Shown piece after piece: positions 25,336-35,802 of a DNA stretch of 64,000 nucleotides. Origin of the DNA: Homalodisca vitripennis (Eukaryota; Arthropoda; Insecta; Hemiptera; Cicadellidae); the NCBI RefSeq assembly GCF_021130785.1, contig NC_060213.1, forward strand, positions 136,290,001-136,354,000. Reading direction: 5' to 3'. The notes beneath the pieces are model-generated. The model searched no databases and was not told where the DNA came from. It worked only from the letters and a program-made list of their open reading frames with translations. The position numbers and the translations under genes are program-made. How positions within the stretch are numbered: the stretch's first letter is position 1; each line of letters opens with the position of its first letter.

Positions 25336-25600
25336 AGGTGGCCTCAGGGTCTAAAATGTTAGCCTTTGGATCTGAATTAGATATAGTACGCGTTCAAACC
25401 CTGCCTGACAGATGGTTGTTTTATCAGTACCATACCATCGATCTTGTACTGTACTAACTCTCCTTCTTATTCTGTCTGATAAGATCTAGGTGCAGGCTAG
25501 TAACCTATTAGGACAAGAAGAATATGGCATAAACAGGAATTGGCCTCTCCTGGTTTTTAAAGAAAAATACTAGTTGGATACTACACTAAATGGAGTACTA
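25336..25600 (+). repeat. tRNA-derived SINE
   Basis: GGTGGCCTCAGGGTCTAAAA and GCCTTTGGATCTGAATTAG resemble the A-box and anticodon parts of a tRNA. CGCGTTCAAACCCTGCC is a good B box. A tRNA-unrelated body follows to about 25600. Confidence 0.55.
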
Positions 25601-26430
25601 GTGTGGGTATGTTGTTTTTTTTATTAGCTGTTGGACTATACTTTATTTTAAAGTATCAGCTGTGATGAATAAATAAAAATATGATTAATTTCTTTACTAA
25701 AGTTATTGTTTTGAACTGTTGTTGGCATGATTTATTCTGATTACCATTCTTCATCCACATTTTTATTTTTATATTTGAAAACCACACATGTTTATGTTAC
25801 ATAACTTTTTGTTACATTCCTCTAGCTAACCAACGTCATTGTACAAAAATAGACAAATTGTACTCAAAGACATGTAATTGACCATTTGGAAGAAAATGTC
25901 TGCAAGTTGAAATAGCAGAATTAGCAGGTTTTGAAGGAGTCAATAATAGTATTGTTGAGTTTGAATTGCAACAATGTTGTAGATCATGGGTATATTATAG
26001 ATTGGGGTGCATGATGGGGGGCTCAAGCACCTCAATATTTTGAAAGACAAACGTTAAAATTGTATCTAGTAGTTTTTTTTTAAATAAAGCATATTCTTGA
26101 GGTCTTAAAGCCCAACAATTTCCCTGGGAAAGATTCCCGAGCCCTTATTTTTGGAGGGTAATTTCCATAACCACCCAGTGTGGCACCCCCCCCCCCCCAG
26201 AATAATGTTCTATATACGCCACTGCCGTAGATACTGGGAATATCTGTATGTAGCGAGCTATGGAAGGTATTACAACATGATAGTCAAACTTCGGTACATA
26301 GGTTTTCCACTTAAATTTTTCTTCTTTGCTTTCTTTTTTTTGAATTATCTAAACTCCAATGTATTCTGTTTGTTTTTTCAACAGATTTGTATATGTTTCT
26401 TTAATATGATAAATTGTACTGAGGTTAAGT

Positions 26431-29191
26431 GAATCGGTATTTGTTAAAAGGGCATCAGTCATGAAAAGTAAACTTTCGGAAAACTTGATAAAACCAATTA
26501 AATATTATATAGCAAATGTAAAATTCCTAAATAAATATGCATTGCATTTTCTGCCTTATTTTTAACATCCCAATATAAAGGTTTCAAATTTTTATCAAAA
26601 TTTCAAATTTTTATGAATTTTTAAAAATGTGTGACTTATGCCCTTTTAACAAATTTTCAATATGTCACATGAAAAAAATAGTGTTAACGCTCATAATTTA
26701 TAAAAAAACATTTATTTTTAAAGATGCAATGAGTACAGAATTATTGGTATAGGCTTAAGCTTAAATTATGTTACTTAAAAATTTTTTTTAAACTCCTTAT
26801 CATAGAAAAGAAACTAAATTTGTGCCCTATTGTAGGTTTTTGTTGATACTTATCACTCATCTTCTTCTTGCATATTAATATTTTCCATTACAGGCCATTC
26901 TAAAATATCATTATAAAATTGTCTGTTCTTATGAGGTACATATTGAATGACTTTTCTTAAATCTTGGAGTTTTGATTTTTTTATAGGCACTTTACCCTCT
27001 GGGTAAGCAAGTTCGCTGGGACCAGTAATCCCTGTGTTTGTTAAAGACATGAAAAAAGGTGTGGCAATGGAGACCATTAATGGTGGTGTATGCCTTTATG
27101 TAGCCTTTTAAAGTAGATTCAAATACAAAATGAAACAGCTTAATGATCCCAAATTTGACTTTTTCTTTGCTTGGTTTCTTTTGTTTCCTCTGAAACTGGA
27201 GTATTTTTGTAATACTTTATCCGCCAAGATTTGAAGTTAGAAATCTCTGAAGCTCTCACCTCCTTCACAAGAAACTTTCCAGGTTTGGCACTTTTTATTA
27301 TTACCTCAATGATTTCATACATACTGAATATTCTGTCATGCTTATTAAGCATCCTTTTGATTAAGCCGAACTCTCTGTCACAAGGAAGGAAACTGTGACC
27401 TCTGACAGGATAAAAGTGCTGAATTTTTAAGAACCTTTTACTGTCAATTAAAAATAAGAAAAACCTAGTCAATGTCTGGTTCTTATTTTGACCAGCGCAA
27501 TGGTCCGAAAAAATACGGAGCTCTGTCACACTTTCCGGAACATGTTTAAGGTAATCATCCAAAAAGGAGCAAACTTCGTTAGGCCTCTTGTGACCTTCTC
27601 CTTCATGATAGAGGTAGATGTTGCTGTTTCTACTTTTTAAGTCTGTTATACAAAACACATTCACTGTAAGTTGGCGCAAATAAAACAGTTCCTGCACAGG
27701 CACCTTTGGGAGGGAAATGTTTTGCATGTAATCAAATGCAATTGAAAGAATATTGTTTTCTTCCTTAGCATCTTCTGAGGCCTCATACTTTAGCGCAGAA
27801 TAAAACTTTTGGCTTCGTCGCTTATGTACAAGAAGCTCGGCCACAGCACTCCGTTTTGCAGCTTCATTCAAGTGCGGAGATTTAATTTTTAGCTTAAGCT
27901 CTTCACATGTGCAACATGTGTCGACTTGAGGCCGACAAAATCTGAGATTAAAATTATCTTTAAAAAACGTGTAGTAAAAACTATAACTCACCTTCTTTTC
28001 AGGGTACTTCTCACAAAAAAAGTTATACATTATTTTTAAATTTAATTCCGCATTCAGTTAAAATTTGGTTCCTCCCAAATAGTGGGATTCCTTCACAGGA
28101 AATGAACTAATATGTTCTCTAACCAAGCTTTTTATTTCATCGGACACGGAAAAAGACACTGCCTTTCCTCTTTTATCTTCGGGAGTTTTGCAGGCCTTCT
28201 TGAGTTCTCTGATTCGCCGGACTCTTTTAGTTGTAACACCAAAAGCATTGACAAAAGCATTCAAACATACTATATGTCTTGAAGTTCCAATCAAAAGGTG
28301 ATATTTGAAACTAGCACTGTTTATTCTTGGATTTGCATTTCTTGGTCTACGTATTGCCACTTCCTCCACATCAATAAGTCCATATAGTAACATGTCTTGT
28401 TCATTTTTCGTACCGAGGTCGTGAAACCTAGCAAAAATCTCAGTCACGTTGTCCTCTGGAAACTCTCCCAAGCAATTTCTCTTGCATCTGTAACAAAAAG
28501 AGAGTTTTAGGCTAATGTAAACCAATTATTTCAGTAATAGCCTACTTAGGGCTCAGACTTGTAACTTGATGTAGCTCTGAGGATTTTATTATATAAGTTA
28601 TTTAAAAAGACACACACCAATTATATTGGTAAACAAAGTTTATAAGTTTATGTTGATAACCTCATTTAAATTATTACTTACCCACAAGTAAATGAAGGCT
28701 TCTTAGCTGGAGTTTCATTGCCTTTATGGTTCACATATTTCTCCCCTTTGATAATGGCTTTCCTTATTTGATTCCTTTTGTACTCACTAGGATCTGTAAA
28801 CTTCCTTTTACGAGAAACATCATGATTAACACTTTCCATATTTTCTATCATATTTTTCTACTCGTTTACTCTGTTGAATTAACCAAAGAATCTGAAAACT
28901 ATAACCTTAAAACCTGCTCACAATATTCAAGCTGCTAGACAGCTGTTTCCATGTTAACAGCTGTAGCTAAACAAAAGTACAGCCAACATTTTTAGTTAAA
29001 AGGGCATGAGTCATAGACTGATGCCTTTTTAACAAATTACACAATATTCAACCTTGTGCTGTGGGCTTATTACTTGACTGACTGATGCCCTATTAACACA
29101 GAATGTAGATCTAGAAATAAAGAATCCAAATCCACCAAAAAGTGGAATTGTGAAAAAAAGTGACTGATGCCCTTTTAACAAATACCGATTC
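26431..29191 (-). mobile_element. DNA transposon with AAGT target duplication, DUF7869-type gene
   Basis: Both ends carry the same 31-bp inverted repeat, starting GAATCGGTATTTGTTAAAAG (26431-26461 and 29161-29191, no mismatch). AAGT stands immediately outside each end (26427-26430 and 29192-29195), a clean 4-bp target duplication. Besides the two ends, four more copies of a TGACTGATGCCCTTTTAACA-like motif lie near them. They are at 26632-26655, 28995-29013 (inverted), 29016-29038 and 29079-29098. The only gene inside is the decayed two-exon gene at 26853-28839 on the minus strand. The boundaries show this 2,761-bp unit moved as a DNA transposon. That its product is the transposase is inference. 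Confidence 0.88.
26853..28839 (-). pseudogene. DUF7869-type putative transposase, decayed
   Basis: Exon 1 (28839-28682) starts MESVNHDVSRKRKFTDP, a basic leader, and ends at donor GG/GTAAGT. Exon 2 starts at 28487 after acceptor TTGTTACAG. The joined frame gives FTCGCKRNCLGEFPED, a cysteine motif, then the body with RPQVDTCCTCEELKLK. Candidate RNase H-fold acidic residues are in ILSIAFDYMQN, RIFSDHCAGQNKNQ and GHSFLPCDREFGLIKR. Damage: an in-frame TAA at 28060-28058; a frameshift near 27160, after which the frame continues KVKFGIIKLFHFVFES; and another near 27050, after which it reads ELAYPEGKVPIKKSKLQDLR to the end. Proteins of this layout are common in insects and are labelled DUF7869 or uncharacterised. 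A transposase role rests on the surrounding element. At least three lesions make this copy non-functional. Confidence 0.8.
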
Positions 29192-29464
29192 AAGTAGAAG
29201 TGAGTGTGTCACATGTAGAAAATTAGAAAAATTTACTTTAAAGTCAATCAAATATAGTTTTTATTTTGATAAAAATATGTCTGCTTATATGAAAATATTA
29301 GACATAAATCTTAAGAAATCTTATTGACTTACTCTAACCATCATCCAATAGAGCAATTTAGGCATAACTTGTCGTTTAACTAAAAGTAATGTGATTTAGT
29401 TTTCAATTCATTTACAATTTACAGAGTATGTATTTACTCAGTTACAGGTATCATTGTTTTTTCA
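29192..29464. other. short AT-rich stretch, nothing seen
   Basis: No open frame or repeat recognised between the transposon and the LINE tail. Confidence 0.4.
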
Positions 29465-29975
29465 GACCCCAGGACACACCATGACCTCCCCCCTTCCTAT
29501 TGATACCCACTGAGACGTTTGTATCATGAACGGTTGGTCGGGGCGGATCCGTCCTAGGGGTCTGTGGGTGTGGTGCTGGCATTGTGTGTGAGGAGTGTGA
29601 GTGAGATAAAACACCATATATATTATTTATTTGTAAAATATTCTTATTATTTATTTATAAATTATTGTTATTAGGTATTATTAATAGTTTTTGGTTCTTA
29701 TTAAAAATGGAAGTTGTAATAATATTTTGTGTTATGATTGTAGTCTATAACTATATTTTTATTTTTTTAGAAGTATCATATTTATAATTTTTAGTGTTTA
29801 GATTAATGTTTAATTTAATGTCTTTAGTAAAGTAGATCAATGTTAATATTAATTTGATTAATATTTGTTAATAATTATTGTTCAGACAGGTTAAGTGTAA
29901 GAAAAGGCCATGAGGCCCTAACTTTGCCTGTTTAAATAAACAATTTTTCATTTCATTTTCATTTCATTTCACTAT
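29465..29975 (+). repeat. LINE 3' end with stem-loop and CATTT tail
   Basis: A GC-richer segment (CCCAGGACACACCATGACCT...) runs into AT-rich 3' UTR, then the stem-loop at 29887-29930 (CAGGT, AAGT, GGCC, loop ATGA, GGCC, ACTT, CCTG). AATAAA and a TTTCATTTCATTTTCATTTC tail follow. This is a 5'-truncated non-LTR insertion. Confidence 0.7.
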
Positions 29976-30067
29976 CACAATGTCAACCCAACCATAGATC
30001 ACACAAAAATTTGGTTCGAAATTTTTCAACTCAAATCAGTTGTTGCCATTGATCATCAATATGAAAT

Positions 30068-30165
30068 AAGCCAAGAACGTAGCCAGGAAAATTGTTTTGT
30101 TTGGGGGGTCAAGACAACTGATAATTCCAGTAATTGATTATTAATTTAATTAGTTCCTTACAATA
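30068..30165 (-). repeat. short repeat with GTAGCCAG end, partial copy
   Basis: GAACGTAGCCAGGAAAATTG followed by TTTGGGGGGTCAAGACAACT matches one end of the repeat family at 17007, 42495 and 54306. The other end is missing. Confidence 0.5.
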
Positions 30166-30239
30166 TATGTGTAAAACAGCTTGGATCTATAGAACAACTT
30201 GAAATTAACATGTTTATATCAGTCAGCTTGGCCCAGCAA

Positions 30240-30730
30240 TACTGCAAAAAAATGATCTGGTGTTCAATGAAGGTAAAACAAAACAAGTGACACTGGCAAG
30301 TCACAATTGGATGCTGTTTGTGGAGTTCCTTGACTTGAACAAGTGCATTAAAAACATCTGGAAATCGCTTTAGACAAGAAACTTACCCGGAATAACCATG
30401 TTGATGAGTTAAGCTATCATTTCAACTCTGCTATTTTTGCTCTCAAAAGAGTGAAAAATCCATTAGTACTCTTGAGGTAACAATGATGGCTTATCATGTA
30501 CTTTTTGAGTCACGTATTAAGTATGGTATCGTCCTATGGGGAAACAGTTCCTGCGAAAACCTACAAAGACTTATAGTCCTGCAGAAGAAAGCTCTGTGAA
30601 TCATAACTAACTTACTGCCATATGACAGCCGTAGAGAAACTAACAGAAAAGATAAAACACAGAAATCTCACTGTAACACTGTTCACAGGGCCATCCGATG
30701 GCTTGACCTAGGAACTACCATTGCAGGGAA
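30240..30730 (+). pseudogene. LINE reverse transcriptase C-terminal remnant
   Basis: Plus-strand frames, broken by stops and shifts, read LVFNEGKTKQVTLAS, then LDKKLTRNNHVDELSYHFNS, then MMAYHVLFESRIKYGIVLWG and RLIVLQKKAL. These are the usual segments at the end of Jockey/I-type reverse transcriptases. The insertion is truncated and inactive. Confidence 0.78.
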
Positions 30731-31569
30731 AAAGCACATTAATGTTACGGTTAATTATGTTGATTAGTCTTAGTTACTAAATTAAGTGAGATATCTGGGG
30801 TTGGATTGTCTTGGCTTAAACCTTCTTAAAAGTCTTTATTTAATTACTTATATTCAGACAAATAATTTACTTTATTTTTCAAAAGGCCAAGTACCAGTAT
30901 TCTATGTGTTAAATTCTTATGAAGACTAAAAGTTATTTATTTTTTCAGTAATTATTTATCATTTAGTGTACATAAATTAAATTTTTCAAATTCAGCCAAC
31001 TACATTAAGCTACTACTAGTTAAAATATTTAGTTCTTATTAAAATAAATGATTATTATGTTGTACTGGTACTTAGTTTGTTTACAATGGCTTCTCTTTTG
31101 TGATAGGCATAAACTGAAAAATTCACAGTTAAAATTTATTTACTGAGAGCGAAGGGAGTAACACTAAAATTAGCAATTGTTTATTATTTTGTGGGAATAA
31201 AGTAATATTACGTTTGGGTTAAAACATCTTGTATTTTTTATAATATAATGTCACAAAACTGTAAAAAAGTAATGAAATAAATATTGGAATGGATAAATTA
31301 AGTAATAAAATAATATTATGAAAGCTTTGAAGAATTATTTATATCCATACTACTATAAAGAAGTTAAATTAGGATTACATTCTTTTATTGATCATACTTG
31401 CAGTTGGTTTACTAAGGAAAATCATATCAGAATGTAATTTACAGTTTAAATCTAATGTACTGAGTAATATTAAATTACATCGTATACATAAAATTATTGA
31501 CTACAAATTAATTATTTATAGGAAAAATATGAGACTAATTCAATGCAAGGGATAAACAGTGGGTAGATA
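30731..31569. other. AT-rich stretch, nothing recognised
   Basis: No open frame, RNA gene or terminal repeat seen. Confidence 0.45.
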
Positions 31570-32073
31570 TAGGTGTTCAGTAAAAGTGTTCCAATACTTT
31601 GGGATTTTGTTTAACACACGAGTAAAAATGAGCAAGAAGTTCTTATGAAGGTATGTCCTAAAAACCTTTAGTTTTCTGTCTGTATGTATGTGTTTTGTAT
31701 AAAAATATTATATCTTTTGAACCAGTTTAAGATAAAGTTATGAATCTTGAGAATTGTACTAACCTTTGGTAGACTTTTAGAAAATAAAATACTACTTTAG
31801 TTGGTTTTGAGTAATTTTGATGGAATAATTTAAACGTCCGCCATTTTAAAACTGGTAAAAGGACTTTGTTAATATTTTATTTTCAAGAAGGTCTACCAAA
31901 GGTTAGTACAATTCTCAAGTTTCATAACTTTATCTCAACTGGTTCAAAAGATACAACTTTTTTAAATAAAAACACATACAGACAGATAGACGGAAAACTA
32001 AAGGACATACCTTTATATTAACTTTTTTGCTCATTTTTATGTGTAGTATTGGAACACTTTTACTGAACACCTG
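31570..32073. mobile_element. 504-bp foldback MITE with TA duplication
   Basis: TA (31568-31569 and 32074-32075) flanks arms that begin (C/T)AGGTGTTCAGTAAAAGTG and stay paired for about 185-200 bp each, through ACTAACCTTTGGTAGAC. About 110 bp of unique sequence separates them. No coding sequence. TA target and ends starting CAG suggest a Tc1/mariner-mobilised MITE. Confidence 0.82.
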
Positions 32074-34007
32074 TATATGGCAAGAATAAAAAAATCTTAA
32101 TTATTTGAATAAAACTATTGATTTACAAACTCGTATTTTATGAAAAAAGGTTGATAACCATTTTAACTTATTAGGACAGACTAAAGTTAACCTCAACTTA
32201 ACATGAAATGAAACAAATAAAATGGCCCCAAAAGGCCCAGTGTGAAACTGAACTAAGCGATAAGATTGATTACCAGAACTAAGCGAAGGACAACAATTCT
32301 TGTCTGTATGATAGACCATAAATCAACCTGAGGAGTTGTAGTGACATTCATCCTTCTTTGGATAGCCTCAGGTGTACATTCCTTTGACTCAACCTCCTAC
32401 TGGCTTTACAGAATTTTAATGGTATTTGCTTTGACTTGTACTGATTTCACTGTCAAATATTTCTTGATGTTTTGTTCCTTTAAGTTGGCAAAATGCATAA
32501 ATTAATTATCTCTCAGTTGGACACGGAAATACAAGAAGAAGTCAGCAGCAGTAAATAAGCATAATGTTACGTACAGTATTTGAGGTTAAAATTGTTTTGA
32601 ACCTTTATAAGATATTTCTAAACATCCCCATATTTACTATTTGGGCTCTATTTCATTATTATCCCGTGAAAAGCTTTATATACTCCTAAAGCCATTAAAT
32701 TATGCTGTAAAAATAAGGTCTTTAATTCTTTTTAAACACATTAAATTGAAATTGGTTACGTTGTACTTATATCATATGTCCATTTTATGGGTTTTCTCAT
32801 TGAACAAAATGTTTTTGATGGTTGTTTTCTTAATTTAATTCAAAAGGCCATAGACTAAGTTCAAGTATTTTAAAGATTTTATTTAAAAGTTTACTTTTTC
32901 AATATAAATTAATTTGACTACATATAATACTACGGTAGGCTGAGAAATTGTAATCATACGAAAGCACTTAAAATTTCACTTTGTGGTAGTTTCAACATTA
33001 TCTAATCAAAAGGAAAGAGACAGATGATAAGAGAAGGGTTTATAAAACAAACTGGGAACGGTCCTTTTATTAAATCAGCTGGAGGACGAATTTCATGATG
33101 TTTTGAGGTTAGGATCAACAGATTCAGGATTTCATTGTGGGAGAAATAAAAACCAACAATTCACATTTCATTATTTCTGAGGGGGAAGAAGTGTAGATTT
33201 ACATATTTCGGTACAATAATATGTACTTAAACATACAGTATGTTTGGAAAATGTGGACCAAAACTTCAAGAATTGGAAAACATTGGTTGTACAAAGTTTT
33301 ATACACCATTTTAAGTCATCTTTGTATGTGACACTATTTTTCTATATATTTTTTAGCGATGGATAACATAAACAGCATATTTATTTTCCACAATCTAAAT
33401 GAGTAGCTTTTTTTACTGGGAATTCCCCAAAATCAGGTTCCAGCCTTAATAAAAATCCCTAAACATGAAATATGCTAGATACATTTTAACAACTAACTAA
33501 TAAAATCAATTACTGTAATTTCCAAGGTTCTTAAATTCACATAAAACTGTAGTTGTTGTTGGTTACTGGACTATTAGCCCAGACATTACACCAAATTCTT
33601 ATACACATCACAAGAACAAGTCAATCTTATCTAATAACAAAACTTCACATATATGACAATTTTCAACCCAACCAAGTTATCAAAATAAAAATTAGTTTTT
33701 TATAATGTTAATTTTCAGGTTTTACCCCAGCATTTGTACAGTTCTATGATTGGTAATTATTTATATTTCATAGTTGATACCATGTAACAAAAGAAAAAAT
33801 TGTCTTCAATATATTAATTTAATTCATAGATATTGATCCTGGTTATAACGGTTTATCCTTGAACATCAGCCATAAATAAATTAAATAATTTTAAAACATT
33901 TGAGAATTTTAAGAATTATATTTAAGTTAAATTTAAAAATTTTGAAAGAGGCTGTTAAAAAATTACTGAACAATATTTCAGCGATACTTTAGGTTCGAAT
34001 AAAATAA

Positions 34008-34065
<58 letters not shown>

Positions 34066-34659
34066 TTAAAACCATTAAAAAGTAGTGGAAAATTTAAATG
34101 TTGATGTTTCACCTTGAATATTATTTCAAAGGAGATGGGATTGCAATATATTTATATAATAACTGCTGTATGATATACACATTTCATTCATTTTACACAA
34201 ATGAATCAAAGGGAAACACTATAATACACAAAGAATGTCATTGGTAACTATAAATCCAAAGATATAACGTAATTCAAAACATCAATTTTTTATTAGTTTT
34301 AAATTAATAATATTATTGAGTCATTGAAGTAGATTTCGCAATAAAATAAAACAATGGTTAATTTTTGTTACTCGTTTTGTCAGTTTCCATATCTCGTATT
34401 TTTTCTCATATGATACCATTTTATGTAGATCCAATGATGATGATAAATTATAAATAAATTATTAATATGGTATGCAGAGTCCTTTTGATTGATTATTAAA
34501 TAATAAAAACTGCAAATAATATTGTCATGTCTGCTGTTAAAATACTTTGGTAACTTATGAAAACTAAGTTATGATTCGTAACTCTAGATGTACTAATTTC
34601 TAATTAAATAAGCTATACAAAATGTACAAATTAATAATAAACTACACCTAAAGCCTTTG
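32074..34659. other. AT-rich stretch downstream of the GMC gene
   Basis: Holds a possible minus-strand LINE tail at 32200-32250 (GGGCC, TTTT, GGGGCC hairpin followed by a CATTT-like tail) and a TA microsatellite at 34012-34061. No gene recognised. Confidence 0.45.
34012..34061. repeat. TA microsatellite
   Basis: Uninterrupted AT/TA run of about 50 bp. Confidence 0.95.
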
Positions 34660-35802
34660 TCATCGTTCATTAGCTCTTTGCCAGTCTTCTTTTATCATAT
34701 CACTCGCTTTCTCCGCTACCATGATAACAACAGCGTTCGGATGTGAGGCAGGGATCTCTGGGAACATGGATGCGTCTACAACCCTTAGCCGAGGGACTCC
34801 ATGGACCCTCAACCTTGCGTCCAACACTGCTGTAGAGTCATTGGCAGGTCCCATCTTGCAGGTGCCTGACTGGTGGTATATGGTGAAGGACAGGTGCCTT
34901 GCGTGACAACGCCAGTACTCATCGCTGTCCATCTTCAGATGGCTGCATCCGGGGAGAGGAACATTGTGGCGTTTAGGGTTCAGGCTTTTGAAAGCTCTGG
35001 TCTTGATAAGCTGCTGCGATATTCTGACCCCTTTAACTAAAACATCGAGGTCCCTCTCGTCCTTGAAGTAACCAAGCTCAATCATTGGCGGTGTCAAAGG
35101 GTTCGTGTTCCTCAAGTATATCCTACCTCTGCTCTTCGGCCTTAGCACCATCGGGAATATCATGAATCCATCACGACCCCTGATCGGTTTGTAAACTGAG
35201 TTGTAAACACTGTCCCTTATGTTGAAATTCCGTTTCAGTGTATCCTCTCCGGAAAGGGTGGATGAAACCAATAAAAGCTCCAAATCCGGATGGCCGTCGG
35301 GGTCGGTTGGATTCTTGAGGTCTATGAAGGCCAATGCTTCCGTTCCGCCCGGTATGGAAATGACACCGTCGTGATGCATCATGAAGTTGTACAGCATTTG
35401 AGCATTGCCCATTATTCTCTCGCTGATCAGTGATGTGTTGGGTTTGATCAAAAATGTCATACCGCCCAGCGCGACATGATCCATGAGGTTGTATCCAACA
35501 GGGAGATCAACAAAAGTTCTGATCCCTTGCTTTGTGAGGTGATCCTTGGGTCCAATTCCGCTCAGCATGAGAAGTTGTGGGGAATTCACAGCTCCAGCTG
35601 ATAATATCACTTCCTTCCGAGCAGTGACACGGTACTTCTTTCCTCGCAGGAGAATCTCCACCCCTGTGGCAGTCTTTGTCTTCTCATCGATGAGTACTTT
35701 GGTGACCATCGTTGACTTAAGCACATGCAGATTTTTTCTGTCTCGAATAGGATGTAGGTAGGCCCTCGAAGTACTCATCCTAGTACCATTTTTCAGAGTT
35801 AC
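34660..35802 (-). CDS. GMC oxidoreductase exon 5 (residues 238-617)
   Basis: Long terminal exon after acceptor TTTGTCACAG. Holds signature 2 and the whole C-terminal substrate-binding domain with both catalytic histidines. Ends [10 protein letters not shown] then TGA. Confidence 0.95.
   Translation of the reverse strand, partial: VTLKNGTRMSTSRAYLHPIRDRKNLHVLKSTMVTKVLIDEKTKTATGVEILLRGKKYRVTARKEVILSAGAVNSPQLLMLSGIGPKDHLTKQGIRTFVDLPVGYNLMDHVALGGMTFLIKPNTSLISERIMGNAQMLYNFMMHHDGVISIPGGTEALAFIDLKNPTDPDGHPDLELLLVSSTLSGEDTLKRNFNIRDSVYNSVYKPIRGRDGFMIFPMVLRPKSRGRIYLRNTNPLTPPMIELGYFKDERDLDVLVKGVRISQQLIKTRAFKSLNPKRHNVPLPGCSHLKMDSDEYWRCHARHLSFTIYHQSGTCKMGPANDSTAVLDARLRVHGVPRLRVVDASMFPEIPASHPNAVVIMVAEKASDMIKEDWQRANER

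Larger units (their letters stand above)
23707..26430. other. region upstream of enkurin, SINE-like repeats
   Basis: The first 170 bp are GC-richer, as expected beside a promoter. Beyond that the sequence is AT-rich, with two tRNA-derived SINE-like segments (24437-24505, 25336-25600) and a C-rich repeat end near 26185-26200. No gene recognised. Confidence 0.5.

Noticed and set aside
34721..34906. Open frame on the plus strand opposite GMC exon 5
   Set aside because: Shadow of a strongly supported coding exon.
35546..35761. Second plus-strand open frame opposite GMC exon 5
   Set aside because: Also a shadow of the coding strand, with no features of its own.
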